Source: an uncultured Spirochaetaceae bacterium (lineage in GTDB: Bacteria; Spirochaetota; Spirochaetia; Treponematales; Treponemataceae). Taken from it: 64,000 bases of DNA. The position numbers were made by a program, and so were the translations under genes. Below, piece after piece: positions 17,337 to 26,706 of the stretch. The DNA is taken from NCBI GenBank assembly GCA_902802305.1, contig CADCLG010000002.1:39858-103857 (forward strand), in the 5' to 3' direction. Numbering within the stretch: position 1 is the first letter of the stretch; the number at the start of each line of letters is the position of its first letter. The notes under the pieces are model-generated. The model searched no databases. It saw only the letters and a program-made list of their open reading frames with translations, and was not told where the DNA came from.

Positions 17337-19160
17337 TTATTTATCAGATTCACCCTTTTCGATTTCTTTATATGGAATTGGAACGCTTATAGTTGTTCCT
17401 TCTCCAACCTTAGATTTTATTTTAATTCTGTAATCAGCTCCGTAAAAAACTGTCAGTCGCTGCTGAATATTCTTTAATCCAATACTACCTTTTGAATCCC
17501 GTTCGTAACCATCAGCCTGTAAATAACGTTCAATTTCTTCAACTTGTTCCGGCGACATACCGCAACCAAAATCCTGAACACTTAAAATAACGCGGCTCTT
17601 ATCTTCTGAAAGTTCAGAAAAAACTCGCAGGGAGGCATCTTTTTCTTCAATTTCAATGGCATGGACAAAAGCATTTTCAATCAGAGGCTGCAAAGTCATT
17701 TTTGGGATTTCTATGTCCATAAGATTTTCATCAATATTTATATCAAGCGTAATCACATAATCATTGCGGATATTCAAAATGTAAATGTAGGAACGGATGT
17801 AATCGATTTCCTGTTCAAGAGAAACCCTGTGCACACGCCATCTTAAACAATAACGCATCATCCTTCCCAAAATCTGAATACTGTCGGCAATTTCATCCTG
17901 ATCAGCAAGAACTGCCTGCATTCGGATTGTTTCAAGTACATTGTATAAAAAGTGTGCATTTATCTGATTCTGCATGGCCTTCATTTCGGTATCAGCAATC
18001 AAACTTTGTTCTGCTTTTATCTGCTCAATCTGCGAAGAAAGCTGCTGGGTCATTGAATTAAAGATTGTCTGGGTTTCTCCAACTTCATCATTTCCGGTAA
18101 CAGGGATTTGCACTGAAAGATTTCCCTCTTTAACCTGCTTCATTCCATCCATTACGGAATAAACACCAGACATTATTTTTGAAGTCGCATATTTGATTAT
18201 AAAAAAGATTCCCACGCTCACAAACAAAAATAAAAAGAATACAATCACAAAAACAGAAATAAATCTGTTCTGTATGTCTCTTAAAGATATATTTTTAATT
18301 ACAAAAAAGTCGGCATCTGAACAATAATGATAGCAGACAAAGTTTTTTAGACTTCCAAAAGAGACAAAACCGTCTTTTCGTCTGTCTTCTGTGAGATTTT
18401 TGTAAAGGATTTTACTGAGAGTTTTAAACTGCCTGTCAGATATTTTTAAATGTTGATATTGAGGCGACTCTTTTATAAGTTCAACATTTTGCTGAAGCCT
18501 TCGCGGACTTTCTGCAAGCTTCTGGATTTCTGATTTTTTTACCAGAATATAGGAATAACGGTCTGTTTCGTTTTCATACAAAAATGGAAAAACGGCTTCC
18601 ATTCTGTAAGTAATTTGAATATAACCTATTTCTTTTGAACCTTTAGTTATTTTTCTTGTAGTACAAAAAGATGGAAACTGTAAAGCATTCTGATTTCCCA
18701 GATACATTGCCTTATAATCAAAACTCCAGCGATTTTTTTCTTCATTGCTGATTCGATTTGAACTTAAAAAAACCGGCCATCGTTCCGGGATTTTGGGATT
18801 ATTTGAAAATATACGGATTGAATAGATTTTTGGGGTAATTTCGCAAACTTTTTCCAGAAAATCTGCTTTTGCAAGAAGGGTGTTTATAAGTTCATCTTCA
18901 CTACAGCTTTCTGGACGCGCTAAAAATAAAGATAATTCTGTATCACCTCGGATAATGCTTTCTACCAGGTCAAAGTTGTTTTTTGCATCTTCAATAACTT
19001 TGCATTTTTCGATTAATGAAGTTAATTCTTCCTGTCTAAGTTGATTGCTTTCCCTCTTCATGTCGGCGTAAGTAATACTTAAAATTATTACAAAAATTGG
19101 CACTATTACGATAAGAGAATAAACAAATACAATCCGCTTCGAAAAAAGCATGTTTTTCAT
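17337..19160 (-). CDS. YesM-type sensor histidine kinase
   Basis: 607 residues. Membrane segment 1 at about 8-28, a large extracytoplasmic sensor region to about 290, membrane segment 2 at about 292-315, HAMP to about 370, then the His_kinase domain with phosphoacceptor His in INAHFLYNVLETIRMQA, and an HATPase domain (PLIENAFVHAIE, DFGCGMSPEQ, GIGLKNIQQRL). It partners with the YesN regulator. No ribosome site is visible, and a minus-strand TATAAT (19173-19168) ends 7 nt before the ATG, so the transcript may be leaderless. Confidence 0.93.
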   Translation of the reverse strand: MKNMLFSKRIVFVYSLIVIVPIFVIILSITYADMKRESNQLRQEELTSLIEKCKVIEDAKNNFDLVESIIRGDTELSLFLARPESCSEDELINTLLAKADFLEKVCEITPKIYSIRIFSNNPKIPERWPVFLSSNRISNEEKNRWSFDYKAMYLGNQNALQFPSFCTTRKITKGSKEIGYIQITYRMEAVFPFLYENETDRYSYILVKKSEIQKLAESPRRLQQNVELIKESPQYQHLKISDRQFKTLSKILYKNLTEDRRKDGFVSFGSLKNFVCYHYCSDADFFVIKNISLRDIQNRFISVFVIVFFLFLFVSVGIFFIIKYATSKIMSGVYSVMDGMKQVKEGNLSVQIPVTGNDEVGETQTIFNSMTQQLSSQIEQIKAEQSLIADTEMKAMQNQINAHFLYNVLETIRMQAVLADQDEIADSIQILGRMMRYCLRWRVHRVSLEQEIDYIRSYIYILNIRNDYVITLDINIDENLMDIEIPKMTLQPLIENAFVHAIEIEEKDASLRVFSELSEDKSRVILSVQDFGCGMSPEQVEEIERYLQADGYERDSKGSIGLKNIQQRLTVFYGADYRIKIKSKVGEGTTISVPIPYKEIEKGESDK

Positions 19161-19214
19161 ATTTAAGATTATACAATAGGTTTAAAAAAAAAGAAGAAAT
19201 TAGTAATAAGAAAA

Positions 19215-19295
19215 TAATTTATAAAGAAGATTTCTCCTTTTTAGAAGAAATAGGCAGTGTAATATTTAGGAAGGTAATTTATAAAGAAGATTTCT
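19215..19295. repeat. Two direct copies of a 21-bp sequence in the YesM upstream gap
   Basis: TAATTTATAAAGAAGATTTCT occurs at 19215-19235 and, identically, at 19275-19295, 60 bp apart. Both lie upstream of the YesM gene start, so they could be operators of a direct-repeat-binding regulator. No function is shown. Confidence 0.5.
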
Positions 19296-19314
19296 AAAAA
19301 AATAACGTGAAGGA

Positions 19315-19429
19315 GAGTAATGGATTTCAAAAACACTCTGTTGTGCTGCCGCATTTGCGGCAAACTTCTATAGTTTCAAGGCACAACAGCGTGTAGCACA
19401 TTATTGTGCGGTTTTGAAATACATTACTC
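19315..19429. ncRNA. Structured intergenic element, multi-branched (possible small RNA or mobile repeat)
   Basis: The 312-bp gap between the solute-binding gene and the YesM gene holds nested inverted repeats. The outer arms 19315-19332 and 19412-19429 pair at 17 of 18 positions. Inside, CTGTTGTGC (19338-19346) pairs with 19381-19389 and encloses two hairpins, GCCGCA/TGCGGC (19348-19361) and AAACT/AGTTT (19362-19376). A further hairpin GCACA/TGTGC lies at 19396-19409. This is far more structure than a terminator needs. It may be a folded RNA, the processed 3' end of the importer mRNA, or a REP/MITE-like repeat. I cannot name a family. Confidence 0.4.
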
Positions 19430-19472
19430 GACTGGCAGTTATTTTTTTTGCCTTATTATAATTGCCTTAGTA

Positions 19473-21116
19473 TTACATGCCTAATTTCTTCTTGTTAGCG
19501 TTCATCAATTCTGTCTGAGCAGCAATTACCTTATCAACACCGTGATCTTTCTTGTATTTGTTGTAATCAGCAAGAATCTTGTCGAACTCAGCTTCTGAAC
19601 CTGCGCGGATTAACTGTGGAAGAACTTTTCCCCACTGTCTCTGGATATCTTCGCAAGCAAGAGCTTCGTCTGAACCTACAGGAAGTGTAAGACCATCATA
19701 AGCTGCAAATGAGTGAACATAAGGACGTGTCCAAAGCTGTGGCTGTCCAAGAGCTGGTGAATATTCTACACCAAACTGTGCCTGCCAAGCTGTATCCATA
19801 AGCATCCAGTATGTGTACTGTACACCAATTTCTGTTTCCTGTTTGTTCTTATCAGATGAATCAAGAGCTTTTACTTCTGGTGTAAGAGTTGGAACTCCAT
19901 TTACCATTGTGTAGTGTTTGTTAGGAATACCAAAGTTTGTATCCATCTGTCCTTCTTCAGAAATTAAATATGTAAGGAACTGAATAGCTCTTGCCTTGTC
20001 TTTACAATTCTTAGAAATCAAAGTTACTGTCCAACCAGCAATTGAACCACCTGCTAATGTTGGGTCATCACCTTTAGAGTTCTTTGGACCCTGTACAGCA
20101 ATGTAGATAGAGTTTGGATCTCTTTCATAAAGAGCGTTCTGTGCAGCCTGCATATCCCAGTTCTGATAAAGCATACAGAAGTAACGTCCCTGTGCTGCTT
20201 TCTCTTCAATCTGTGAACGTTTGTCTACAAATACATCAGTTGCAATAAGACCCTTTTCGTGTGCCTTGCGGAATGCTTTAAGCCAGCGAACGTATTCTGG
20301 ATTTTCTGTAAGACCAAGGTCTGCATTCTGGAATTTTCCATCTTTTTCTGGAGAAATTGCAAGGAAGTGCATTAAATAGCCCTGAAGCTGTGAACATCCG
20401 ATATCACCAAATTCGTTTGTTCCGAAAGGAATTATTGGCTGACCATTGATTGTAGGGAACTTCTTTTTAGCAGCTTCAAGAGCAGCAACAAATCCCTCTG
20501 GAGTTGTCATGTCTGGGCTACCAAGAGCTTCGTACATATCTTTGCGTACAAGGAAAGTTTCGTTAGAAGTAAGTTTTCCAGCGTAATCTTTGTAAGCCTG
20601 TGGTGTGAATGATGCGTTAGGATATCCGTAGATATGTCCGTCTGGCTGTGTGTACCAGCCTACTTTGTCGTTATCAACAACTTTAAAGAAGTATGGATCA
20701 TAATCTTTAGCCAATTTATCAAGTGGTTCAACAAGACCTGAATCAATCATCATTGGAACCTGTCCTTCCCACCATCCCAATGTAATCAAATCTGGAAGTG
20801 CATCACCAGCAATCATAGCATTCAATTTTTCTGCTTCGTTACCAGCAGGAACGATGAAGTTTACATCTACACCAGTTTTTTCTGTGATGTACTTAGAAAC
20901 TTCTGAATCACCCCAATGACGTGCAAACCAGCTGAAGTTGATATACCAGTCAAATTTGATTGGTTTATCTTTGTTTAAAGTCCATCCGGCAACATTCTCT
21001 GTACCTTTTGCAGTTGCTTTCTTTGCCTTTTTCTTTTTGCTTGCAGCAAATGTCTGTGCTGAACATGCCATAGCTACCAACAAACCAATAGCAATTATTT
21101 TTCTTCCCTTAATCAT
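19473..21116 (-). CDS. Extracellular solute-binding protein of an Lpl/YtcQ-type sugar ABC transporter
   Basis: 547 residues with a Sec signal (MIKGRKIIAIGLLVAMACSAQTFAA). The length and the motif set (KPIKFDWYINFSWF, DLITLGWWEGQVPMMIDSGLVEPLDKL, GRYFCMLYQNWDMQAAQ, AIQFLTYLISEEGQ) are those of the large LplA-type binding proteins that deliver oligosaccharides. The gene follows the two permease genes with a TAGGAGG site and is probably the last gene of that operon. No ATP-binding subunit gene is here; these systems normally share an MsmK-like ATPase encoded elsewhere. Confidence 0.93.
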   Translation of the reverse strand: MIKGRKIIAIGLLVAMACSAQTFAASKKKKAKKATAKGTENVAGWTLNKDKPIKFDWYINFSWFARHWGDSEVSKYITEKTGVDVNFIVPAGNEAEKLNAMIAGDALPDLITLGWWEGQVPMMIDSGLVEPLDKLAKDYDPYFFKVVDNDKVGWYTQPDGHIYGYPNASFTPQAYKDYAGKLTSNETFLVRKDMYEALGSPDMTTPEGFVAALEAAKKKFPTINGQPIIPFGTNEFGDIGCSQLQGYLMHFLAISPEKDGKFQNADLGLTENPEYVRWLKAFRKAHEKGLIATDVFVDKRSQIEEKAAQGRYFCMLYQNWDMQAAQNALYERDPNSIYIAVQGPKNSKGDDPTLAGGSIAGWTVTLISKNCKDKARAIQFLTYLISEEGQMDTNFGIPNKHYTMVNGVPTLTPEVKALDSSDKNKQETEIGVQYTYWMLMDTAWQAQFGVEYSPALGQPQLWTRPYVHSFAAYDGLTLPVGSDEALACEDIQRQWGKVLPQLIRAGSEAEFDKILADYNKYKKDHGVDKVIAAQTELMNANKKKLGM

Positions 21117-21153
21117 AGTTTTCCTCCTATTTTACTACTTATGATTAAAATTA

Positions 21154-22038
21154 TTAACCCTTTACCGAACCAATCATGAATCCTTTTACAAAGTATTTCT
21201 GTAAGAATGGATATATAATTATGATTGGCACTGTTGTTACAACCATTGTTGCAAGTCGCAACGAGGTTGAGCTTACCTGCTGTGCTGTAATACCGATTGG
21301 CATTGCAACTACAGTCTTTGAAGATGCTGCACTCGCAATTACGCGGTACAGATATGTCTGGATTGGCTGCAAGTCTGCATTGTTGATGTACATAACACCT
21401 GTAAAGAAGTCGTTCCAGTGAGCTACACCATTAAACAGGGCTATTGTTGCAACTACAGGCATTGAAAGCGGGAATATGATTCTAACGAAAATCTTAAAAT
21501 CATTTGCGCCATCAAGCTTTGCAGATTCTTCCAGACCTGGATTTAATTCCTTGAAGTATGTCATGAAGATAATCATGTTGTAGAAGTTGAACAGTGAAGG
21601 AATTATGTAAACCAGGAAGTTATCAAACAAACCTAAGTTCTTTATCAAAATAAAGGTAGGAATAAGTCCGCCGCTAAAGAACATAGTGATTGTACCCAAA
21701 ATCATATAAGCCTTATGTCCCATAAGATTTTTCTTTGAAAATGCATAACCAACCATTGCTGTAAAGAAAACGCTGGTGGTTGTTCCGATTAAAGTCTTTA
21801 AGATAGTAACCAGAAAAGCACGCATGATTGTTTTATCCTGAAAAACAGAACGGTAGCTTTCCAAACTAAACTTGCGAGGAAACCAGTAAATGCCTCCTCT
21901 CATGGCATCAGAAGAATCATTTAACGAAATGATTAATGTGTACCATACTGGATAGATACAAATGAAGCACAAAAGTATCATTATAATCTTTAATATTACT
22001 GAACCTACAAAGCCTTCTTCCTTAATCTTCTTTCCCAT
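21154..22038 (-). CDS. ABC sugar permease, LplC/YtcP type
   Basis: 294 residues, six membrane helices. The start at 22038 is preferred, with AAGGAG 8 nt upstream; the longer frame would overlap the preceding permease gene. The cytoplasmic EAA loop is visible as ELNPGLEESAKLDGANDFKIFVRIIFPLSMPVV, and the protein ends in FVKGFMIGSVKG, the usual LplC-type end. It forms a heterodimer with the permease encoded just upstream. Confidence 0.93.
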   Translation of the reverse strand: MGKKIKEEGFVGSVILKIIMILLCFICIYPVWYTLIISLNDSSDAMRGGIYWFPRKFSLESYRSVFQDKTIMRAFLVTILKTLIGTTTSVFFTAMVGYAFSKKNLMGHKAYMILGTITMFFSGGLIPTFILIKNLGLFDNFLVYIIPSLFNFYNMIIFMTYFKELNPGLEESAKLDGANDFKIFVRIIFPLSMPVVATIALFNGVAHWNDFFTGVMYINNADLQPIQTYLYRVIASAASSKTVVAMPIGITAQQVSSTSLRLATMVVTTVPIIIIYPFLQKYFVKGFMIGSVKG

Positions 22039-22072
22039 TTCTTTTCTCCTTAAAAAAGTCCGTAAACATTCC

Positions 22073-23050
22073 CTAGAACAAGGATGTATCATTCAATTTT
22101 TTAGTTATCTGATTGGCAATGAAGAGCAGGATGAATGAGATAACCGATTTGAAGAATCCAATTGCAGAAGCATAAGAGAATCTCATACTTCGCATAGCCG
22201 TATTGTATGTGTAAATATCAATTACATTACTTCGTGGAGCATTGAGCGGATTCCACAAAACTAAAATCTGATCAAAGTTTGAACTCATAAGTCCACCAAC
22301 TGCCAGAATGAACATAATTGTGATTGTTGGTGCAATAGACGGCAGTGTAATTGTAAAAATCTGATTCCAGCGGCTTGCTCCATCAACACGGGCAGCTTCA
22401 TACATTTCCTGATCGATACTTGAAATTGCGGCAATATAGATAATTGCTGACCATCCAAGTTCCTTCCACAAGTCAGAAGCTACAACAATACCCCAGAAGT
22501 ATTTTGGATAAGCAAGGAAAGTAATACCTTCTTTGATTAAGCCCATTTTCATTAAAAGTTCATTTAATAATCCAGTATCGCCCAGCCAGGTTGTTAAGAT
22601 TCCACCCAAAACTACCCAGGACAAAAAGTGTGGTAAATATGTTATAGTTTGGATTACGCGTTTGAACTTTGCATTTCTGATTTCATTAAGCATAAGTGCA
22701 AAAATGATTGGCAGCGGGAAGTTTATTATAAGTTTTAATAAACTGATTCCCAAAGTGTTCAACATTAAGTTGGTGAATTCTGAATCCTTAAAAAAGTTTA
22801 TGAAATGCTGGAAACCACCATGATCTGCCCAAGGAGAAGTCATAAACTTCCAGCTGAACAGCGGAGTGGTAATTTTGTAATTTTTTTTGAATGCAACAAT
22901 GATTCCATACATTGGCGCATAATTAAAAATAATCATCCAGATAAGTCCTAAGATTGCCATTATCTGAAGATATTTTTCTTCCTTCAAACGAGCCCAGAAA
23001 GTTTTTTTCTTAAGGATCGTTGTCAATTCAGTCTGTTTACTGTTATCCAT
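22073..23050 (-). CDS. ABC sugar permease, LplB type
   Basis: 325 residues, six membrane helices. The EAA motif is at about residue 225 (DQEMYEAARVDGASRWNQIFTITLPSIAPT). Typical LplB landmarks are YAPMYGIIVAFKKNY near residue 45 and LPHFLSWVVLGG. First gene of the permease-permease-binding-protein operon, with an AGAGGAAAGG ribosome site. Its promoter region carries the second 26-bp box. Confidence 0.93.
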   Translation of the reverse strand: MDNSKQTELTTILKKKTFWARLKEEKYLQIMAILGLIWMIIFNYAPMYGIIVAFKKNYKITTPLFSWKFMTSPWADHGGFQHFINFFKDSEFTNLMLNTLGISLLKLIINFPLPIIFALMLNEIRNAKFKRVIQTITYLPHFLSWVVLGGILTTWLGDTGLLNELLMKMGLIKEGITFLAYPKYFWGIVVASDLWKELGWSAIIYIAAISSIDQEMYEAARVDGASRWNQIFTITLPSIAPTITIMFILAVGGLMSSNFDQILVLWNPLNAPRSNVIDIYTYNTAMRSMRFSYASAIGFFKSVISFILLFIANQITKKLNDTSLF

Positions 23051-23123
23051 AGCCTTTCCTCTGTAATCTCATCCGACAGTTTGAAGTATAGAACGGACTC
23101 CTTCAGATTCATAGAATCAAAAG

Positions 23124-23149
23124 TTTCAGAAAAGTGTTCTTTTTTCGGT
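23124..23149. promoter_or_regulatory. 26-bp box between the sugar importer operon and the phosphorylase gene (probable YesN site)
   Basis: TTTCAGAAA, A, GTGTT, three variable bases, TTTTCGGT. It lies 33 nt from a minus-strand -10 (TATACT, 23090-23085) for the permease operon, the same spacing as at 15779. It also lies 27 nt upstream of the plus-strand promoter of the phosphorylase gene, so one site could serve both directions. Confidence 0.55.
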
Positions 23150-23176
23150 AAACAAAAACTTTTATTTGTTTTTTAA

Positions 23177-23205
23177 TTGACACCTATCATTACTTCCTTT
23201 AATTT
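23177..23205 (+). promoter_or_regulatory. Promoter of the phosphorylase-GH30 genes with flanking dyad
   Basis: A consensus -35 TTGACA (23177-23182), 17-bp spacer and -10 TAATTT (23200-23205). ACCTATC (23182-23188) and GATAGGT (23209-23215) form an inverted repeat across the core promoter, suggesting a repressor site. Confidence 0.6.
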
Positions 23206-23249
23206 GTAGATAGGTAAAATAACCTAATGAAACGATTAAGGAATTATTT

Positions 23250-26200
23250 ATGGAGAAAACAATGGACAAAAAGATTAAAGGTAGTGTTTGCGAATTAAAT
23301 GGCAAAAAGTATTACAAAATCGAAAACTACGATTGCATGGAAGATTTTTTCATGACAATTACAAGTCCTTCTGATATATGGAACTTCTGCTGGTCAAAAG
23401 GCGGAATTACTGCAGGAAGAATAGACAGAAACTTTGCTATCTTCCCTTATTATACAGCAGATAAAGTTAGTGACGCTTCACCATACACAGGAAACTATAC
23501 TGCAATTGCCGCAAAAATTGATGGCGAAATTGTTTTTTGGGAGCCTTTCACTGCATTAAAAGCTGCACCTTCAATTCAGAGAGAAGCTTCAAAGTATCTG
23601 CTCAGAAATATCTATAAAAGCGAAAACGGTACAGAAGTTATTTTTGAAGAAATCAATACAAAATTAAATCTCAGTTTTATGAACGGCTGGACTTCTTCTG
23701 AAAAGTTTGGTCTTGTTCGTTCTGCAAAAATCACAAATCTTGGAAAGGAAAAAATAGAGCTTTCTATTCTCGACGGCTGTCAGAATATTCTACCGGCTTG
23801 CTGTGAGTTTGGACTTCAGAATGACAATAGTATCCTTCTTGATGCTTACAAAAAGACAGATTTAGACACTAAAACAAATCTTTCTATTTTTTCTGTTTCT
23901 TCTATTGTTGCTGATAAGGCTGAACCTAACGAAGGCCTTTATGCAAACACCTGCTGGTTTTCTACAGATGATAAGGTAATTCTTGCTACAGATGCGCCAA
24001 TTCAATTTGTAAATGTAAATCAAACAGAGCTTGCTGATTACAATTCTTTCAAAACAGAAAACTGTTCAAAAGGTGAAAGAGCTGCCAGCTTTATCTGCAA
24101 AAAAATTGAACTTGCAGCAGAAAAATCTGAAAACTGGTACCAGACCTTTGATACAAGCCTTAATGCAACAAAGATTGCCGCACTTAACAGCGTAATTGCC
24201 AACAGAACAAAAGCAGTTGCAGAATTGGAAAAAGACATTGCCGCCTGCGAAGCTCAAATGACAAAATATCTTGCCGCAGCTGACGGAATTGAAGATACAG
24301 CCGAACAGATTAACTGCCTGCATCACCGCGAAAATGTAATGTTCAATATCATGCGTGGTGGTCTTATTTTGAACGACGGAAAAATTGCTGTAAAAGATTT
24401 TATGGCCTTCATCGAACAGAGAAACATTGCCCTGGGAGAAGCAACAGAAAAAACTTTAAGCGATTTTGCAAAAGGAAAAGAACTTGTTTCTTATGATGAA
24501 TTAAAGGAAGTTGTAGAAAAGACAGGCAATCCTCAGTTCCTGAGACTTTTCCTGGAATATCTTCCTATCACATTCTCACGCCGACACGGAGATCCAAGCC
24601 GACCATGGAATGTTTTCTCTATCAGAATTAAAGACAGAAACGGAAATCCTATTTTGAATTACGAAGGTAACTGGCGAGACATTTTCCAGAACTGGGAAGC
24701 CCTTGCTTATTCTTTCCCTCAGTACATCAAAAATATGTGTGCAAAGTTCCTTAATGCCATGACAGCAGACGGCTTTAATCCATACAAAATCAACCGTGCC
24801 GGAATTGACTGGGAAATCCCTGAACCAGGAAATCCTTGGGCTCACATTGGATATTGGGGCGATCATCAGGTAATTTATTTTGAAAAATTGCTTGAACTTT
24901 ACAATAAAACAAATCGCGCTGAACTCCTTGCTTCTTTGAATGAAAAAATCTACACCAGCGCAAATGTTCCATACAGAATCGCTTCATACAAAGAAATTGT
25001 TGAAAATCCACGTGACACAATTCATTTTGACCGTGAGTTAAGCAACAAATTATACGCAGATACAAAAGCACGCGGTTCAGATGCTAAACTGATTTTAGGT
25101 AAAGATGATGAACCTTATCTTTTGACTTTTGCCGCAAAAATGCTTCAGATTGTTCTTACCAAAGTTTCTAATCTTGTTCCAGGCGGCGGAATCTGGCTCA
25201 ACACTCAGCGTCCTGAATGGAATGATGCAAACAACGCACTCGCAGGCTACGGACTTTCGGTTGTAACTTTGTGCTATCTCTACCGCTACATAAACATGCT
25301 TCTTGACCTTTTCAGCAGCACCTCCCTCAAAGAAGTTTCTTTTCCAGCTTGTGAAGCAGAACTCTTGCAGGAGCTTTCTTCAATCTATTCTGGATTCTCA
25401 CCTAAAGATAGCGCTGAAAATGCAGAAGCAAGAAAAACCTTCACAGATAAAGTTGGACTTGCATTTGAAAAAGAACGCAATGAACTCTATGCAAATGGTT
25501 ATGGCGCTGGAGAAAAAACTCTTGCAATCAGCCAGATTATTCAGAGTCTTAAAGATTTCAACCGCCACATTGAATATTCAATCCGCACAAACAAAAGAAG
25601 CGACGGACTTTATCATTCATACAACACACTTAAAATCGACGGCAACAAAATGGAAATCGTTTATCTTCAGGAAATGCTTGAAGGTCAGGTTGCCGTTCTT
25701 TCTTCCGATTTATTACAGGCAGAAGAAGCAAAGAATCTTGTCATCGCACTGCAAAAGAGCAAAATGTATGAACCACGCCAGAACTCCTTTATGCTTTATC
25801 CAAACAAAGAACTTGCACATTTTGAAGACAAAAACTGCATAAAGGAAAGCGACATCAAGGGACTTGAAAAACTCCTTGAAAAGAGCGGAAATCTTTACCT
25901 GCAGAAGGATTGCAACAATATTTATCACTTCAATGCAGATTTCAGAAATGCAGGAATTATGAAATCTGTAATTGCTGAACAAAAAGATAAGCCGGATGAA
26001 AAAGAACAGAAGCTCCTCTTTGATTTGTATGAAAAAACTTTCAATCATCAGGCATTCACAGGCCGTTCAGGAACTTTCTACGCTTACGAAGGTCTGGGCA
26101 GTATTTACTGGCACATGGTTTCTAAGCTTCTGCTTGCTGTTCAGGAAAATGTATTCAAGGCTTACAAAAAGGATGATGCAAAACTCACTGTTGAACTTGA

Positions 26201-26636
26201 AAAGCTATATTATGAGATTAGAAGCGGTCTTGGTTACAACAAAACTCCAGAAATATATGGTGCCTTCCCTGCTGATCCTTATTCACATACACCATATCAC
26301 AAGGGAGCAAAACAGCCTGGTATGACTGGACAGGTAAAAGAAGAAGTTCTGACACGCTGGGGTGAACTTGGTTTGAGTATTGAAAACGGAAGTGTAAACT
26401 TTAATCCAATTATTTTACAGAAAACAGAAATTAAAGCTGATAAAACTCTTGATTTTACTTATTGCGGTGTACCTGTAAAATACTGTTTTGCTGGTGGCAC
26501 AGAATCTTACATCACTGTAAATGGAATAAAGCATAAGGGAACTTCTCTTTCTCAAAATGAATCTAAAGATCTTTTTGCTCGAAACGGAAAAATTAATTCA
26601 ATTCATGTTGAGTTTTCAACAGCCTTTGGAAAATAA
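23250..26636 (+). CDS. Very large GH94-like glycoside phosphorylase, probably beta-1,3-glucan type (GH149/GH161-like)
   Basis: 1128 residues (1124 if ATG 23262, which has its own GGAG, is used). No signal peptide, so cytoplasmic. The N-terminal beta-sandwich (residues 1-310) has the GGITAGR and FGLVRSAKITNLG pattern of cellobiose-phosphorylase relatives. A helical linker (about 320-440) and the alpha/alpha barrel follow, with NYEGNWRDIFQNWEALAYSFP near 470 and PWAHIGYWGDHQVIYFEKLLE near 530. The length fits GH149 or GH161 (beta-1,3-oligoglucan phosphorylases) better than GH94 (about 800). The expected reaction is phosphorolysis of imported oligosaccharides to glucose 1-phosphate. Substrate is inferred from nearby GH16 and GH30 genes. 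Confidence 0.7.
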   Translation: MEKTMDKKIKGSVCELNGKKYYKIENYDCMEDFFMTITSPSDIWNFCWSKGGITAGRIDRNFAIFPYYTADKVSDASPYTGNYTAIAAKIDGEIVFWEPFTALKAAPSIQREASKYLLRNIYKSENGTEVIFEEINTKLNLSFMNGWTSSEKFGLVRSAKITNLGKEKIELSILDGCQNILPACCEFGLQNDNSILLDAYKKTDLDTKTNLSIFSVSSIVADKAEPNEGLYANTCWFSTDDKVILATDAPIQFVNVNQTELADYNSFKTENCSKGERAASFICKKIELAAEKSENWYQTFDTSLNATKIAALNSVIANRTKAVAELEKDIAACEAQMTKYLAAADGIEDTAEQINCLHHRENVMFNIMRGGLILNDGKIAVKDFMAFIEQRNIALGEATEKTLSDFAKGKELVSYDELKEVVEKTGNPQFLRLFLEYLPITFSRRHGDPSRPWNVFSIRIKDRNGNPILNYEGNWRDIFQNWEALAYSFPQYIKNMCAKFLNAMTADGFNPYKINRAGIDWEIPEPGNPWAHIGYWGDHQVIYFEKLLELYNKTNRAELLASLNEKIYTSANVPYRIASYKEIVENPRDTIHFDRELSNKLYADTKARGSDAKLILGKDDEPYLLTFAAKMLQIVLTKVSNLVPGGGIWLNTQRPEWNDANNALAGYGLSVVTLCYLYRYINMLLDLFSSTSLKEVSFPACEAELLQELSSIYSGFSPKDSAENAEARKTFTDKVGLAFEKERNELYANGYGAGEKTLAISQIIQSLKDFNRHIEYSIRTNKRSDGLYHSYNTLKIDGNKMEIVYLQEMLEGQVAVLSSDLLQAEEAKNLVIALQKSKMYEPRQNSFMLYPNKELAHFEDKNCIKESDIKGLEKLLEKSGNLYLQKDCNNIYHFNADFRNAGIMKSVIAEQKDKPDEKEQKLLFDLYEKTFNHQAFTGRSGTFYAYEGLGSIYWHMVSKLLLAVQENVFKAYKKDDAKLTVELEKLYYEIRSGLGYNKTPEIYGAFPADPYSHTPYHKGAKQPGMTGQVKEEVLTRWGELGLSIENGSVNFNPIILQKTEIKADKTLDFTYCGVPVKYCFAGGTESYITVNGIKHKGTSLSQNESKDLFARNGKINSIHVEFSTAFGK

Positions 26637-26706
26637 TTTTTCAAAATGCAGTTTGCAGTTCGCATTGCACGCTGCATTCTGAATTGAAGTATTTATTGAG
26701 GTAATT

